Source of the DNA: CALUOB01 sp944322305
GTDB taxonomy: Bacteria > Actinomycetota > Coriobacteriia > Coriobacteriales > Coriobacteriaceae
Assembly: GCA_963931605.1 (NCBI GenBank)
Contig: OZ007031.1
Location: forward strand, 682,001-746,000
DNA length: 64,000 nucleotides
Reading direction: 5' to 3'
The first letter of the stretch is position 1. Each line of letters begins with the position of its first letter. The notes below the pieces were generated by a model. That model did no database searches. It saw nothing but the letters and a program-made list of their open reading frames with translations, and was not told the DNA's origin. Both the position numbers and the translations under genes were made by a program. Positions 52,305-62,931 of this stretch are shown here, piece after piece.

Positions 52305-53264
52305 CTACGTTTTGCTCACCACCTCAAGCGCTACGCGCGGCATACGCGGACGCAGGGGCTTTGAGGCGCTGGGGGCCGCCGACACGCGCGCACGGCGCTG
52401 AGCCGTAATGGAAGGACATAGCGCAGCTTGCGCCAAGCCGTTCTCGCCCGCCGCTACACCAGCTCTGATACCAGTGAGCACGCCAAACGCCGCCGGATTC
52501 AAATACGCTGCCCGGCGGTGCCTGTCCACCTTGCGCACCAGGTGCTCGAGCCCCCTCAGCGGGCCGGCGCTCACCCGCAGTCGCCCGTCCACGATGCACC
52601 CCACCGAAGCTTCCACCGCATGCGCCGGGCCACCCAGCTGGCGGATAAGCGCAGCTTCCTGCGGTTCAAGCGTGGCAACAGCCTCGCCCGCCCCGCGCAC
52701 CAGCTGCGCCGAGCGGGCAAGCACCTGCAGGTTTTTCTCGAGAAGATCGGGGTCGGCGGTTTCTACCAGCACGTAGCCGGGGAACAGCACCTCGTTCACC
52801 TGGCGCCACACGCCGCCCTCGCGCTTGAACGCGGCGCGCCGCAGGGCGTACGCACACGTAGCGGCACCCTCGGCCGCACGCATGACGCGGCGTGCAACAG
52901 CATCCTCGTGCCCGGCGCGCGCGGCAACGGCGCACATGAGCAGGCGCGGACTCAGCGGACGCGAACCGTCTGGCGCAGCGCCTGCGGGGTGAGCGTTAAC
53001 GCCGGGACGAGCGGACACAGCACTCCCCTGCGCGTACGCAAACGCTGCGCGATCAGCTGTCTGGATATTGCGTTGTAAGAAAACGGTTAGCGGTTCAGCA
53101 GCGTCCGATCCATACGGATCAAACGAGCTGCCCCCCCCAGTCACACTTTTTACGGGGTAAACAACGGCGCTGGCACGACCCTCAACCAGCGCGGTGCCAG
53201 TCGACAGAGAGCGCACGGAACCAGCGCTCTGCGCACGCAACGCAGAACGATCGCAACCTGCCAT
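52305..53264 (-). CDS. NusG-family antiterminator-like protein, copy 2, with N-terminal extension
   Basis: 319 residues from the ATG at 53264 with GGAAGGAG upstream. About 105 residues of low-similarity Ser/Ala-rich sequence precede an NGN domain (RLLMCAVAARAGHEDAVARR, NEVLFPGYVLVET) and a KOW domain (DGRLRVSAGPLRGLEHLV). The aromatic W-Y-V start of a normal NGN is replaced by LLMCAVAA, so contact with RNA polymerase may differ. First gene of the polysaccharide transcription unit. Confidence 0.78.
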   Translation of the reverse strand: MAGCDRSALRAQSAGSVRSLSTGTALVEGRASAVVYPVKSVTGGGSSFDPYGSDAAEPLTVFLQRNIQTADRAAFAYAQGSAVSARPGVNAHPAGAAPDGSRPLSPRLLMCAVAARAGHEDAVARRVMRAAEGAATCAYALRRAAFKREGGVWRQVNEVLFPGYVLVETADPDLLEKNLQVLARSAQLVRGAGEAVATLEPQEAALIRQLGGPAHAVEASVGCIVDGRLRVSAGPLRGLEHLVRKVDRHRRAAYLNPAAFGVLTGIRAGVAAGENGLAQAALCPSITAQRRARVSAAPSASKPLRPRMPRVALEVVSKT

Positions 53265-53637
53265 GCTCACTCCTTCCGACCCAACCCGCTGCGGCACAAG
53301 GCGCCGCAGCATCAGTTTGCACTATGGTAGCGCATTCCACACTATAGCAAAAGAGGAGCCCCCACCCGCAATTCCACACGGTTATAGCACAAGGCCCCAG
53401 GGCGCATGCCTGCTCCCGAGAAACACCTTGGTGGCACCGCGTGGAGGACGAAGGCGTCATGTGCGGCAAACGCGGGAGCGTTACACCAGCTGGGACAGGC
53501 GGGCGGGACCAAAACGCCCGCTGCGTTCGGCCGCACAGCACCGCAACGTCGACGGCGAGAAACCGCGCCGGATGAGAACGCCCGCTGCGGACAGGCGCTC
53601 AGAGTGGCAGCCAGACGGAGGGGCGCGCAAAGCATTC
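53265..53637. other. Upstream region of the polysaccharide operon, no gene seen
   Basis: Only low-quality frames. Contains two copies of ACGCCCGCTGCG about 67 bp apart (53,514 and 53,578), which belong to the repeat-rich stretch that follows. The inverted repeat CACTATGGTAG/CACACTATAG near 53,320-53,346 lies where a promoter for copy 2 would be expected. Confidence 0.4.
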
Positions 53638-53990
53638 GACAGGTGCAAGGGGCTGGCAACAAAGGGCCCAGTACGCAAACGGCGCTTGCGCAAACTACTT
53701 GGCAGGTACGAGGAACATCACATACCCGGCTTGCTCTGGGCGCATTTTTCTCGGCAGGTGCAGCTCGCGGAATGCCTAGGGCATGTTTTTCTCGACAGAT
53801 GCAGCTGACGGAACGCCTGTAGCGCCCGGGTTTTTGTATCTGCCGAGCAAACCGTGCAGAAAACGGCGAAAAACCCTCAGGCTCTCCGCACCTGTCGAGA
53901 GAAAAGCGCGACGCGAGCCGGGGCGCATTGTCACACAATCCGCAAGGCCACGCCTGTCGAGAAGAACGCGCGGACGGCGCGCGAGACGCG
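53638..53990. repeat. CTCGRCAGRTGCAGC repeat block
   Basis: Boxes CAGGTGC, CAGGTAC, CAGGTGC and CAGATGC at 53640, 53703, 53755 and 53796, the last two within 41-bp units (TTTTTCTCGGCAGGTGCAGC and TTTTTCTCGACAGATGCAGC), then inverted copies (TATCTGCCGAGCAAA, ACCTGTCGAGAGAAAAG, GCCTGTCGAGAAGAACG). Same family as 63,777-64,000. Confidence 0.75.
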
Positions 53991-54008
53991 CCGCAGCCCC
54001 GCCGGCTG

Positions 54009-55637
54009 CTACCGCTCCCACTCCGCAAGCAGCATGCGCGCGTGCTCCAGGCTCGCCTCGGACTGCTCGCCCGAAAGCATGCGCGCCACCTCGGCCACGC
54101 GCTCATCGCCCGTCACCTCGGAAAGCACGGTCACCGGGCGCTCGTCTTTGCTGCGCGTCACCACGTAGTGGGTCGCGGCGGCCACCGCCACCTGCGCCAG
54201 GTGCGTCACCACGATGACCTGGTGGGTGCGCGCCAAGTCGGCCAGCACCGCAGCGAGCGAGCGCGCCGTGGCCCCGCCCACGCCGGCATCCACCTCGTCG
54301 AACACCAAGGTGTCGGCCGCGTCGGCCTCGCCCAGCACCACCTTCACGGCAAGCATCACGCGCGAAAGCTCGCCGCCCGAGGCGATCTTTTTCAGCGGCC
54401 GCGGCGTCAGGCCCGAGCCCGAGCGGTACAAAAGCTCGCAGGCGCTGGGGCCCTCGGCGGTCCACTTCTCGCGCGGCAGGGACTTGGCGCTCCACACCAG
54501 CTCGGCACTGCCCATCTCGAGCCGTGCCATCTGGCGCGACACCGCCCGGCAAAACGCCGGGGCTGCGCCGTTGCGCGCGCGGTCGAGCGCCTTCGCCGCT
54601 TTGGCAAGCTCGGCCTCGGCCGTATCTACGGCGGCGCGGGCGAGCTTCTCGCGCTCGGAGGCGTCGTCCACCACGGAAAGCAGCTCGCTTGCGGCGTCGC
54701 GCGCGGCGAACACGTCCTCCATGCGCGGGCCGAAGCTGCGCATGAGCCCCCGCAGCGCCGAGAGCCGCTCCTGCATCTGCGCAAGCTCCGCCGGGTCGAA
54801 GTCCACCGCCTCCTGGTAGCTGCGCAGGTCGGCCGCGGCGTCCTCCATGACGATGGCGGCCTCGGCAAGGTTGTCGGCAAACGCACCCAGCTTGGCGTCG
54901 ACCGTGCGCATGCGTGCCAGCTCCGCGATGGCGCTGTTCACGCCGTCGAGCGCCCCGCCCTCGGCTGAGAGCGCCTCGTGGGCGATGTAGGCGCATGAGA
55001 CGAGCGCCTCGGCGTGTTCGGCGCGCGGAAGCGTCTCCTCGAGCTCCTCCACCTCGCCGGGCTGCGGGTCAACCTCGCCGATGCGCTCCAGCGCAAAGCG
55101 AGCCTCCTCGACCTTGGCTTCCTTGGTGCGCGCCGCCTCCAGCACGCGCTCAAGCTCGCGGGCCGCAGCACGCGCCGCCGCGAGCTTCTCGCGGTACGTC
55201 TCGAGCGCGGGGCCCACCTTCTCGGCCGCCCAGGAGTCGATCATCGCCACGTGGTTGGCGGCGGCGAGCAGGCGCTGGTGCTCGTGCTGGCCGCACAGGT
55301 CGATGGTGGCGCCCACGCGCTCGGCCAGCTCGCGCACGCTTGCCACATGTCCGTTGATGCTCACACGGCTGCGTCCGTCGGCGCCCACGCGCCGGCGCAC
55401 GGCAATGCCCTCCACGTCATCCGGCCCCTCGTACACGCGGCCCTCAACGCAGAGATGGTCCTCCCCTTCGCGCACCTGGCCGGCCTCGGCGCGCTCGCCC
55501 ATCAGAAGCTTCAGCGCCGAGAGCAAAGCCGTCTTGCCCGCGCCGGTCTCGCCGGTCAGCACGGTGAGGCCGCGCCCGGGCACCAGCGTCGCCTGGGCGA
55601 TAAGCGCCACGTTCTCTACCTGGATCTCGTCAATCAT
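54009..55637 (-). CDS. recN: DNA repair protein RecN
   Basis: 542 residues, near the family length. SMC-like: Walker A GETGAGKTALL near residue 30, long central coiled-coil-forming region (~150-370, Ala/Glu/Arg-rich), C-terminal signature SGGELSRVML and Walker B LVFDEVDAGVGG. Acts in double-strand break repair. Overlaps nadK by 8 bp as in the tlyA-nadK-recN order of many Gram-positives. Confidence 0.94.
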   Translation of the reverse strand: MIDEIQVENVALIAQATLVPGRGLTVLTGETGAGKTALLSALKLLMGERAEAGQVREGEDHLCVEGRVYEGPDDVEGIAVRRRVGADGRSRVSINGHVASVRELAERVGATIDLCGQHEHQRLLAAANHVAMIDSWAAEKVGPALETYREKLAAARAAARELERVLEAARTKEAKVEEARFALERIGEVDPQPGEVEELEETLPRAEHAEALVSCAYIAHEALSAEGGALDGVNSAIAELARMRTVDAKLGAFADNLAEAAIVMEDAAADLRSYQEAVDFDPAELAQMQERLSALRGLMRSFGPRMEDVFAARDAASELLSVVDDASEREKLARAAVDTAEAELAKAAKALDRARNGAAPAFCRAVSRQMARLEMGSAELVWSAKSLPREKWTAEGPSACELLYRSGSGLTPRPLKKIASGGELSRVMLAVKVVLGEADAADTLVFDEVDAGVGGATARSLAAVLADLARTHQVIVVTHLAQVAVAAATHYVVTRSKDERPVTVLSEVTGDERVAEVARMLSGEQSEASLEHARMLLAEWER

Positions 55638-56643
55638 CGCGCCGCACTCCGTAGAACACGCGGGACACCGAGGAGTAGAAGCTCTCGGGGCCGTAATCCA
55701 ACAGCAACACGTCGCCCGGGCCGCGCCGCACCACCACGCGCGCTATGTCGCCCGGACACTCGAGCACCTGGCCGTCCACCTGCACCGAGGCGTGGGTCGG
55801 GCGGTCGTAGTCGAGCGCCAGCTCAACCACGTCGGAGGGCGAGGTGAGAAACGCACGCGCCTGGATGGTGTGCGGGGCTATGGGCACGCACACCATGCCG
55901 GTGTAGTCGGGGCTCACGATGGGGCCGCCGGCCGAAAGCGCGTAGCCGGTGGAGCCCGTGGCGGTTGAGACCACAATGCCGTCGCCGCGCAGCTTGTCGA
56001 TGCGGTGGCCGGACACGGTGATCTCCACCTCGATCATCTCGCCCAGCGCGCCGCGCGTAAGGGCCAGGTCGTTCAGGGCAAAGACGGTAAGCGGCTGCGG
56101 GGGCTCGCCGGCCCCAGACGCGGCGGCGCCGGCAACCGCGCCGCTCGGGCGCTTCTCGGCCGCCGGGACGGCGGGAACGCGCATCACGTCCGCCGCGGGG
56201 CCGCACGCCCCCACGGGGACGATGTCAGCCGAGAGCGTGGCGCGGCGGCTCACGTGCATCTCGCCGGCAAGCGCGTCGGCCACCACTTCCAAGATGTTCA
56301 CGTCGGCCGGGTTGGCCGCGGTGAGAAAGCCCAGGTGACCGTAGGAGAGCCCGAGGATGGGAATGCCGCGCGTGCCCACGATGCGGGCCGCGCGCAGAAG
56401 CGTGCCGTCGCCGCCGAGCGAGATCACCAGCTCGGCCGTCTCAAGCGTCGCCGCGTCAAGGGTCGGGGCGGCGGCAAGACCCGGCCCCACGCCGGCCGGA
56501 GCCGCGGCGTCGGCGCTGTCCCCGGCGCGCACGTCAGGCGCCCACGCCACGTCGTAGCCCTGGCGCTTGAGCCAGGTCTCGAGCATGAGCGCGTCCTGCA
56601 CCGCCTCGATGCGGGAGCAGTTCACCACCAGCAGCACGTTCAT
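55630..56643 (-). CDS. nadK: NAD kinase
   Basis: 337 residues from the ATG at 56643, whose ATGA overlaps the tlyA stop; the frame upstream is an antisense shadow of tlyA. GGDGT (77-81), FLTAANP, NDLAL (191-195), TATGSTGYALSAGGP and the Gly-rich C-terminal domain are intact. Makes NADP from NAD. Residues ~146-184 are an Ala/Pro/Gly insertion not usual in the family, placed before the NDLAL strand. Confidence 0.93.
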   Translation of the reverse strand: MNVLLVVNCSRIEAVQDALMLETWLKRQGYDVAWAPDVRAGDSADAAAPAGVGPGLAAAPTLDAATLETAELVISLGGDGTLLRAARIVGTRGIPILGLSYGHLGFLTAANPADVNILEVVADALAGEMHVSRRATLSADIVPVGACGPAADVMRVPAVPAAEKRPSGAVAGAAASGAGEPPQPLTVFALNDLALTRGALGEMIEVEITVSGHRIDKLRGDGIVVSTATGSTGYALSAGGPIVSPDYTGMVCVPIAPHTIQARAFLTSPSDVVELALDYDRPTHASVQVDGQVLECPGDIARVVVRRGPGDVLLLDYGPESFYSSVSRVFYGVRRDD

Positions 56644-57452
56644 CGCGTATCCCCGTCCGTTATGCGCACGGCCTCGGCGCGGCAGCTCGCCGCCGCGCGC
56701 TCCGTCTCGTCGGGCGCGCACGCGCAGCGCTCGCCCAGCAGGAAAAACTCCCTGTTGCCCTTTGTACCCGTAATGGGAGAAGCACACACCCCGCGCGGCA
56801 CGAGCCCGGACGCGGCAAACAGCCCGATGACGTCGAGAAGCACCTGGCGGTGCACGGCCGGGTCGCGCACGATGCCGCCGGCGCCCACCTGGTCGGCCGG
56901 CGCCTCGAACTGCGGCTTCACCAGCGTGAGGAAGCGGCCCGCGCCGTCCAGCGCCTCGAGCGTGGCCGGCAGGATGGTGTGAATGCTCGTGAACGACACG
57001 TCGCACACGGCCAGGCTGAACCGCGCGCGGTACCCCAGCGCCGGTAGGTCGCAGATGTTGGTGCGCTCGAGCAGGGTCACCCGCTCGCTGTTGCGCAGGC
57101 TCCAGTCGAACTGCGCACGCCCCACGTCCACCGAGACAACGTGCGCAGCCCCGCGCTTGAGCAGGCAGTCGGTGAAGCCGCCCGAGGAGCACCCGATGTC
57201 CAAACACGAAAGCCTCGCCGGATCGACGCCGAAGGCGTCGAGCGCACCGGCGAGCTTGACCCCACCGCGGCTCACGTACGGCGCCCGCCCCTTCACGTGC
57301 AGGGGCAGCCCGGGCTTCACCTGCGTGCCGGGGGACGAGAAGCGCTCGCCGCCCGAGGACACGAGCCCTGCCATCACGCAGCGCGCCGCGTCGTCTTGCG
57401 TGGGGCACAGCCCCTGCGCCACCAGCTCGGCATCCAAACGCACACGCCTCAT
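56640..57452 (-). CDS. tlyA: TlyA-family rRNA 2'-O-methyltransferase
   Basis: 270 residues from the ATG at 57452 (GGGGAGGGG upstream). N-terminal S4 RNA-binding domain (~1-60, ending PYVSRGGVKLAGAL), then an FtsJ-like methyltransferase with SAM motif CLDIGCSSGGFTDCLL and DVSFTSI, KPQFE. In mycobacteria TlyA methylates 16S and 23S rRNA and affects capreomycin sensitivity. Confidence 0.92.
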   Translation of the reverse strand: MRRVRLDAELVAQGLCPTQDDAARCVMAGLVSSGGERFSSPGTQVKPGLPLHVKGRAPYVSRGGVKLAGALDAFGVDPARLSCLDIGCSSGGFTDCLLKRGAAHVVSVDVGRAQFDWSLRNSERVTLLERTNICDLPALGYRARFSLAVCDVSFTSIHTILPATLEALDGAGRFLTLVKPQFEAPADQVGAGGIVRDPAVHRQVLLDVIGLFAASGLVPRGVCASPITGTKGNREFFLLGERCACAPDETERAAASCRAEAVRITDGDTR

Positions 57453-57579
57453 GCGGCACCCCTCCCCTTTGCACGGCGCAGACGGCGCGAGTGAGCGCCG
57501 CCCGCCTGTTCGAACCCTTCCGTTATTCTCGCATACAACATCCGCGCCACGTCCGAGAAGCGCTTCCGCCGCACGCAGC

Positions 57580-57621
57580 AAAACGGCGCGGCACGAAGCC
57601 AGGGCTCCATGCCGCGCCGTT
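57580..57621 (-). terminator. Terminator after xseB
   Basis: 12-bp stem AACGGCGCGGCA/TGCCGCGCCGTT with an ~15-nt loop followed by TT on the minus strand, separating the xseB-nusB side from tlyA. Confidence 0.7.
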
Positions 57622-57652
57622 GTCGCACGTGTCGCAGGCGTGCCTGCGCGCG

Positions 57653-57958
57653 TTACGCGTTGTTCTCGGCAGCCTGGTCTTGAGCTGCCGGGACGTCGGG
57701 CGCACCGGCATCGGGCGCACCGGCGGCCTCCGCGTTCTCCTCGGCCGCCTGCTCGCCGTTTAAGCGCGCCTCCTCGGCCGGGCTGAACTCCATGGTGTCC
57801 ACAAGCTCCACAGCCTTGGATCCGAGCTCGATGGCCTCGTCAAACAGGTCGAGCGAGCGCTCCAGCGAGGTGTCCTTGGAGCGCACCGTCGAGATGATCT
57901 CGTCCAAGCGCTCGGTGATGTCCTCGAAGTGGCGGATGTTCTTGGTCTCGGCCGCCAT
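57653..57958 (-). CDS. xseB: Exodeoxyribonuclease VII small subunit
   Basis: 101 residues. XseB core in residues 8-65 (FEDITERLDEIISTVRSKD, LERSLDLFDEAIELG); the remaining ~35 residues are an acidic/Ala/Pro tail. XseB binds several to one XseA to form the nuclease. It follows nusB by three bases; xseA, its usual partner directly upstream, is missing from the window. Confidence 0.9.
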   Translation of the reverse strand: MAAETKNIRHFEDITERLDEIISTVRSKDTSLERSLDLFDEAIELGSKAVELVDTMEFSPAEEARLNGEQAAEENAEAAGAPDAGAPDVPAAQDQAAENNA

Positions 57959-57961
57959 GCC

Positions 57962-58483
57962 TTACGCCTCGGTCTCGTCGAGCACCACGGGTTCCGCCTC
58001 GGAAGCCTCAGCCACAGCCTCGGCCGCCGCCTGGGCAGACGCCTCCTCCACCGCCGCAGCGCTGCTGCCGGTGGTGTCGCGCGCGATGCGGCCGAGCACG
58101 CCGTTGACGAAGCGGGCGCTCTCGTCGGTGCCGTAGGCCTTGGCGATCTCAACGGCCTCGTTGATGGCCACTGCCACGCTCGGCAGGTCCTCCACGCTCG
58201 TCATCTCGTACACCGCCAGGCGCAACAGGTTGCGGTCGGTGCCGGGCATGCGCTCCAAGCGCCAGTTCTCCGAGGCAGCAGCCAGCCGCGCGTCGATGAC
58301 GTCGCGCTCCTGGTAGCAGCCGCGCGCCAGCTCAACCGCGTAAGGGTCGAGCGGGCCCTTGGACAGCAGGTAGTCGCCCGCCAGCACCTCGTCCACCGTC
58401 TGGCCCAAAACCTCGGCCTGGAACAAGAGCTGCAGGGCCTGGCTGCGGGCCAGCGTGCGGCCGCGTTCAACATGTAAACTCAA
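57962..58483 (-). CDS. nusB: Transcription antitermination protein NusB
   Basis: 173 residues. Start TTG at 58483 with AAGGAG five bases upstream, overlapping nothing; upstream frame is a shadow. NusB fold (ARSQALQLLFQAEVLGQ, LRLAVYEM, VAINEAVEIAKAYGTDES, FVNGVLGRI) at ~9-140, then an Ala/Glu/Ser tail of ~33 residues. Binds boxA of rRNA leaders with NusE. Confidence 0.93.
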   Translation of the reverse strand: MSLHVERGRTLARSQALQLLFQAEVLGQTVDEVLAGDYLLSKGPLDPYAVELARGCYQERDVIDARLAAASENWRLERMPGTDRNLLRLAVYEMTSVEDLPSVAVAINEAVEIAKAYGTDESARFVNGVLGRIARDTTGSSAAAVEEASAQAAAEAVAEASEAEPVVLDETEA

Positions 58484-58485
58484 GG

Positions 58486-58848
58486 CTACTCCTTGGGGAA
58501 GACGAGTCCGTCGATGCAGATGTCGATCTCGGCAACCTTGACGCCCACCTGGGCGTCGATCGCCTCGGCGATCGCCTCGCGCACAGCGGCGGCCAGCTTC
58601 TTGAAGGGATAGCCGAAAAACACCACCAGGCGCACGGTAAGCTTCAGCGCGTCGTTCTCGACCTCTGCCACAACCGCCGGCTCCTGCTGCGCTGTGCGCG
58701 CGGTGAGCATCATGCTCACCAGGTTGGTGGCGAGATCCTTCACGCCGACGGTGGCGACGCCGTCCACGCTCTCGGCGGCGCGTGAGACGATGGCGGCGAT
58801 AACCCCTTGCGAGATGCCGAGGCCGTCGATCCTGATTTCCTGAGCCAT
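58486..58848 (-). CDS. Asp23/YqhY-family protein
   Basis: 120 residues from the ATG at 58848 behind TTAGGAGAG. DUF322/Asp23 domain: GLGISQGVIAAIVSRAAES, VDGVATVGVKDL, LTVRLVVFFGYPFKKLAAAV, VGVKVAEIDICIDGLVF. In Bacillus the YqhY homologue lies beside accBC and affects acetyl-CoA carboxylase; the same location here supports a similar role. Confidence 0.88.
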   Translation of the reverse strand: MAQEIRIDGLGISQGVIAAIVSRAAESVDGVATVGVKDLATNLVSMMLTARTAQQEPAVVAEVENDALKLTVRLVVFFGYPFKKLAAAVREAIAEAIDAQVGVKVAEIDICIDGLVFPKE

Positions 58849-58906
58849 GAGACACTCTCCTAACAGCTCGTGAACGAACATCTCAGCTTACCGTGAACGC
58901 CCAAAC

Positions 58907-58938
58907 GATGCAAGGGCACCCGAAGGTGCCCTTGCATC
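58907..58938 (-). terminator. Terminator-like hairpin after accC
   Basis: Perfect 14-bp stem GATGCAAGGGCACC with UUCG loop on the minus strand, then GTTTG. The TTGCAT in its 3' arm could double as a -35 for the asp23-nusB-xseB unit, 17 bp before TAAGCT. Confidence 0.75.
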
Positions 58939-58948
58939 TCCCGTTGCC

Positions 58949-60304
58949 TTACGCCAGGTACTCCGGCATGTGCGTGGGGATGAAGTCGGTGTAGACGATG
59001 CCGGCCGCGTAGTCGGGCTCGCGCACCACGGCGCGGTGGAACGGCAGCGTGGTCTTGATGCCCTCGATCTGGAACTCGTCCAGCGCGCGGCGGGCGCGGG
59101 CGAGCGCCTTCTCGCGCGTGGGGCCCCACACGATGAGCTTGGCCACCAGCGAGTCGTAGGTCGGCGGGATCTTGTAGCCCTCGTACACGTGGGTGTCCAC
59201 GCGCACGCCGGGGCCGCCGGGAAGCCGCAGCTTGGTGATGGTGCCGGGGCAGGGGCGGAACGCGTGCTCCGGGTCCTCGGCGTTGATGCGGAACTCGAAG
59301 GCGTGGCCGTCGGGCGTGTCGATGCCGCCGTCGGGGATGGTCATCGGCTCGCCGGAGGCGATGCGCAGCTGCTCGCACACCAGGTCGGTGCGGGTGATCT
59401 CCTCGGTCACGGGATGCTCCACCTGGATACGGGTGTTCATCTCCATGAAGTAGAAGCTGCCGTCCTCGTCGAGCAGAAACTCGATGGTGCCGGCGTTGGT
59501 GTAGCCGGTGGCGCGCACGGCCTTGACCGCGGTCTCGCACATCTTGCGGCGCAGCTCCGGGGTGAGCGCGGGGCTCGGGGCCTCCTCGCAGAGTTTCTGG
59601 TGGCGGCGCTGCACCGAGCAGTCACGCTCGCACACGGCCGCGGCGTGACCGAAGTTGTCGGCCATAACCTGCACCTCCACGTGGCGCGGGCGCAGGATGA
59701 GCTTCTCGAGGTACACCTCGTCGTTGCCGAAGGCCACGCGGGCCTCGGAGCGGGCGGCGTTGTACTCGTGCTCCAGGTCGGCCGGGTCATGCACCTCGCG
59801 CATGCCCTTGCCGCCGCCGCCGGCGCTCGCCTTGATGAGGACGGGGTAGCCCACCTCGTCGGCGAACTTGGCGGCGTCCTCCACCGTGTCGACCGGGCCG
59901 TCTGAGCCCGGCACGGTGGGAACGCCCGCGGCCTTCATGGTCTGCTTGGCGTTGGACTTCTCGCCCATCTTCTCGATGACCTCGGGGCCGGGGCCGATGA
60001 AGACCAGGCCGTTGTCGGCGCAGGCGCGCGCCAGCTCGGCGTTCTCGGAGAGGAAGCCGTAGCCGGGGTGCACGGCCTCGCAGCCCTTGCTCGTGGCGGC
60101 GCCGATGATGCGGGCGATGTCCAGGTAGGACTTGGCCGAGGGCGCCGGCCCGATGCAGACCTTGTCGTCGGCCTCGAGCACCGCGGTGGTCTCGGCGTCG
60201 GCCGTGGAGTAGGCCACGCACGAGGTGATGCCCAGATCCTTGCAGGCGCGCACAACGCGCAGCGCGATCTCGCCGCGGTTGGCGATAAGAACCTTCTTCA
60301 GCAT
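58949..60304 (-). CDS. accC: Biotin carboxylase AccC (or PycA-type subunit)
   Basis: 451 residues from the ATG at 60304 (GGAGGCGCGCC upstream). Biotin-carboxylase N-domain (KVLIANRGEIALRVVRACK), ATP-grasp Gly-loop KASAGGGGKGMR (~155-166), catalytic EMNTRIQVEHPVTE and C-domain ending at THMPEYLA. Carboxylates biotin on the BCCP encoded just upstream. May serve acetyl-CoA carboxylase, pyruvate carboxylase or both. Confidence 0.92.
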   Translation of the reverse strand: MLKKVLIANRGEIALRVVRACKDLGITSCVAYSTADAETTAVLEADDKVCIGPAPSAKSYLDIARIIGAATSKGCEAVHPGYGFLSENAELARACADNGLVFIGPGPEVIEKMGEKSNAKQTMKAAGVPTVPGSDGPVDTVEDAAKFADEVGYPVLIKASAGGGGKGMREVHDPADLEHEYNAARSEARVAFGNDEVYLEKLILRPRHVEVQVMADNFGHAAAVCERDCSVQRRHQKLCEEAPSPALTPELRRKMCETAVKAVRATGYTNAGTIEFLLDEDGSFYFMEMNTRIQVEHPVTEEITRTDLVCEQLRIASGEPMTIPDGGIDTPDGHAFEFRINAEDPEHAFRPCPGTITKLRLPGGPGVRVDTHVYEGYKIPPTYDSLVAKLIVWGPTREKALARARRALDEFQIEGIKTTLPFHRAVVREPDYAAGIVYTDFIPTHMPEYLA

Positions 60305-60314
60305 GGCGCGCCTC

Positions 60315-62228
<1,914 letters not shown>

Positions 62229-62506
62229 AGACCTGCCTCCTCTCGTGTAGTTGTTTTTCCAAGCCGCGCGGGCGACCTGAACCAGACTGCCTTCCAATAT
62301 ACTCCATGCGGACGGCGAGCCTGCCCGCGGGCTTGCGGTAGGCCGCATCGTTTCCGCGAACGGTCGCGGCCGACGGCGGCAAAACCTGCGCTTGACAAAA
62401 CGTTTGACCAGGGGGCGGGCGGCGGGCGGGGGACGGGTCGCCCCGGCGGGCGGGCCGCGCGGGCGAGCGGTAGGTGGCGACCCCTGCGCAGCAAGAGCAC
62501 CCCTCT
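62229..62506. other. Leader of the carboxyltransferase gene and GC-rich stretch
   Basis: No gene seen. A TATATT at 62299-62304 (minus strand) could be a -10 element about 70 bases before the start codon, but no good -35 is present. 62,400-62,470 is extremely G-rich (GGGCGGGCGGCGGGCGGG). Confidence 0.4.
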
Positions 62507-62740
62507 GGTTAACCGCCCTTATCGCATGGAAGAGCTCGGATAGGCGCACCCGCCGCACAAGAATGCCCGATTGACCGCTGTTGTGTCAAAGAGAGGCGCG
62601 GAAGCAAACGCTGCGTCGGCGCGGACGCTTGGGTTAACCGCTCTTATCGCATGGAAGGATCCGGTTTCCCGCTTATTCGCACAGAGAGGTTCAGTTAGTC
62701 GTTGTTATCGCATGTGGAAAGCGGTTAGTCGCAAAAAAGA
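62507..62740. repeat. CGGTTAnCCGC-nn-TTATCGCATGG repeats, 30-31-bp step
   Basis: GGTTAACCGC or variants begin at 62507, 62569, 62632, 62692 and 62722; units such as GGTTAACCGCTCTTATCGCA (62632) and CAGTTAGTCGTTGTTATCGC (62692) share core, order and length. Intermediate, more worn copies fill the 60-bp gaps. Runs into the efp terminator. Confidence 0.8.
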
Positions 62741-62774
62741 CCGCCAACTCGCGGATAAACGCGAATTGGCGGTT
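62732..62774 (-). terminator. Rho-independent terminator of efp
   Basis: Minus strand: 14-bp stem with one mismatch (ACCGCCAATTCGCG and partner) and TTTATC loop, then CTTTTTTG. It lies ~160 bases past efp within the end of the repeat block. Confidence 0.8.
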
Positions 62775-62931
62775 GTAGGAGCGACTAACGTGATGCAAGC
62801 AGTCGCAAAAGCGATCAACGCAGCTCTTTGTCGTTCGAAATCGCGGTCAACCAGTCGCTAAAGGTCGGAACCGCGGCCAACCGCGGGCAGCTGCGGCTCT
62901 TCTCGCCTGCCGGCGCGGTGCGGCGAAAAGC

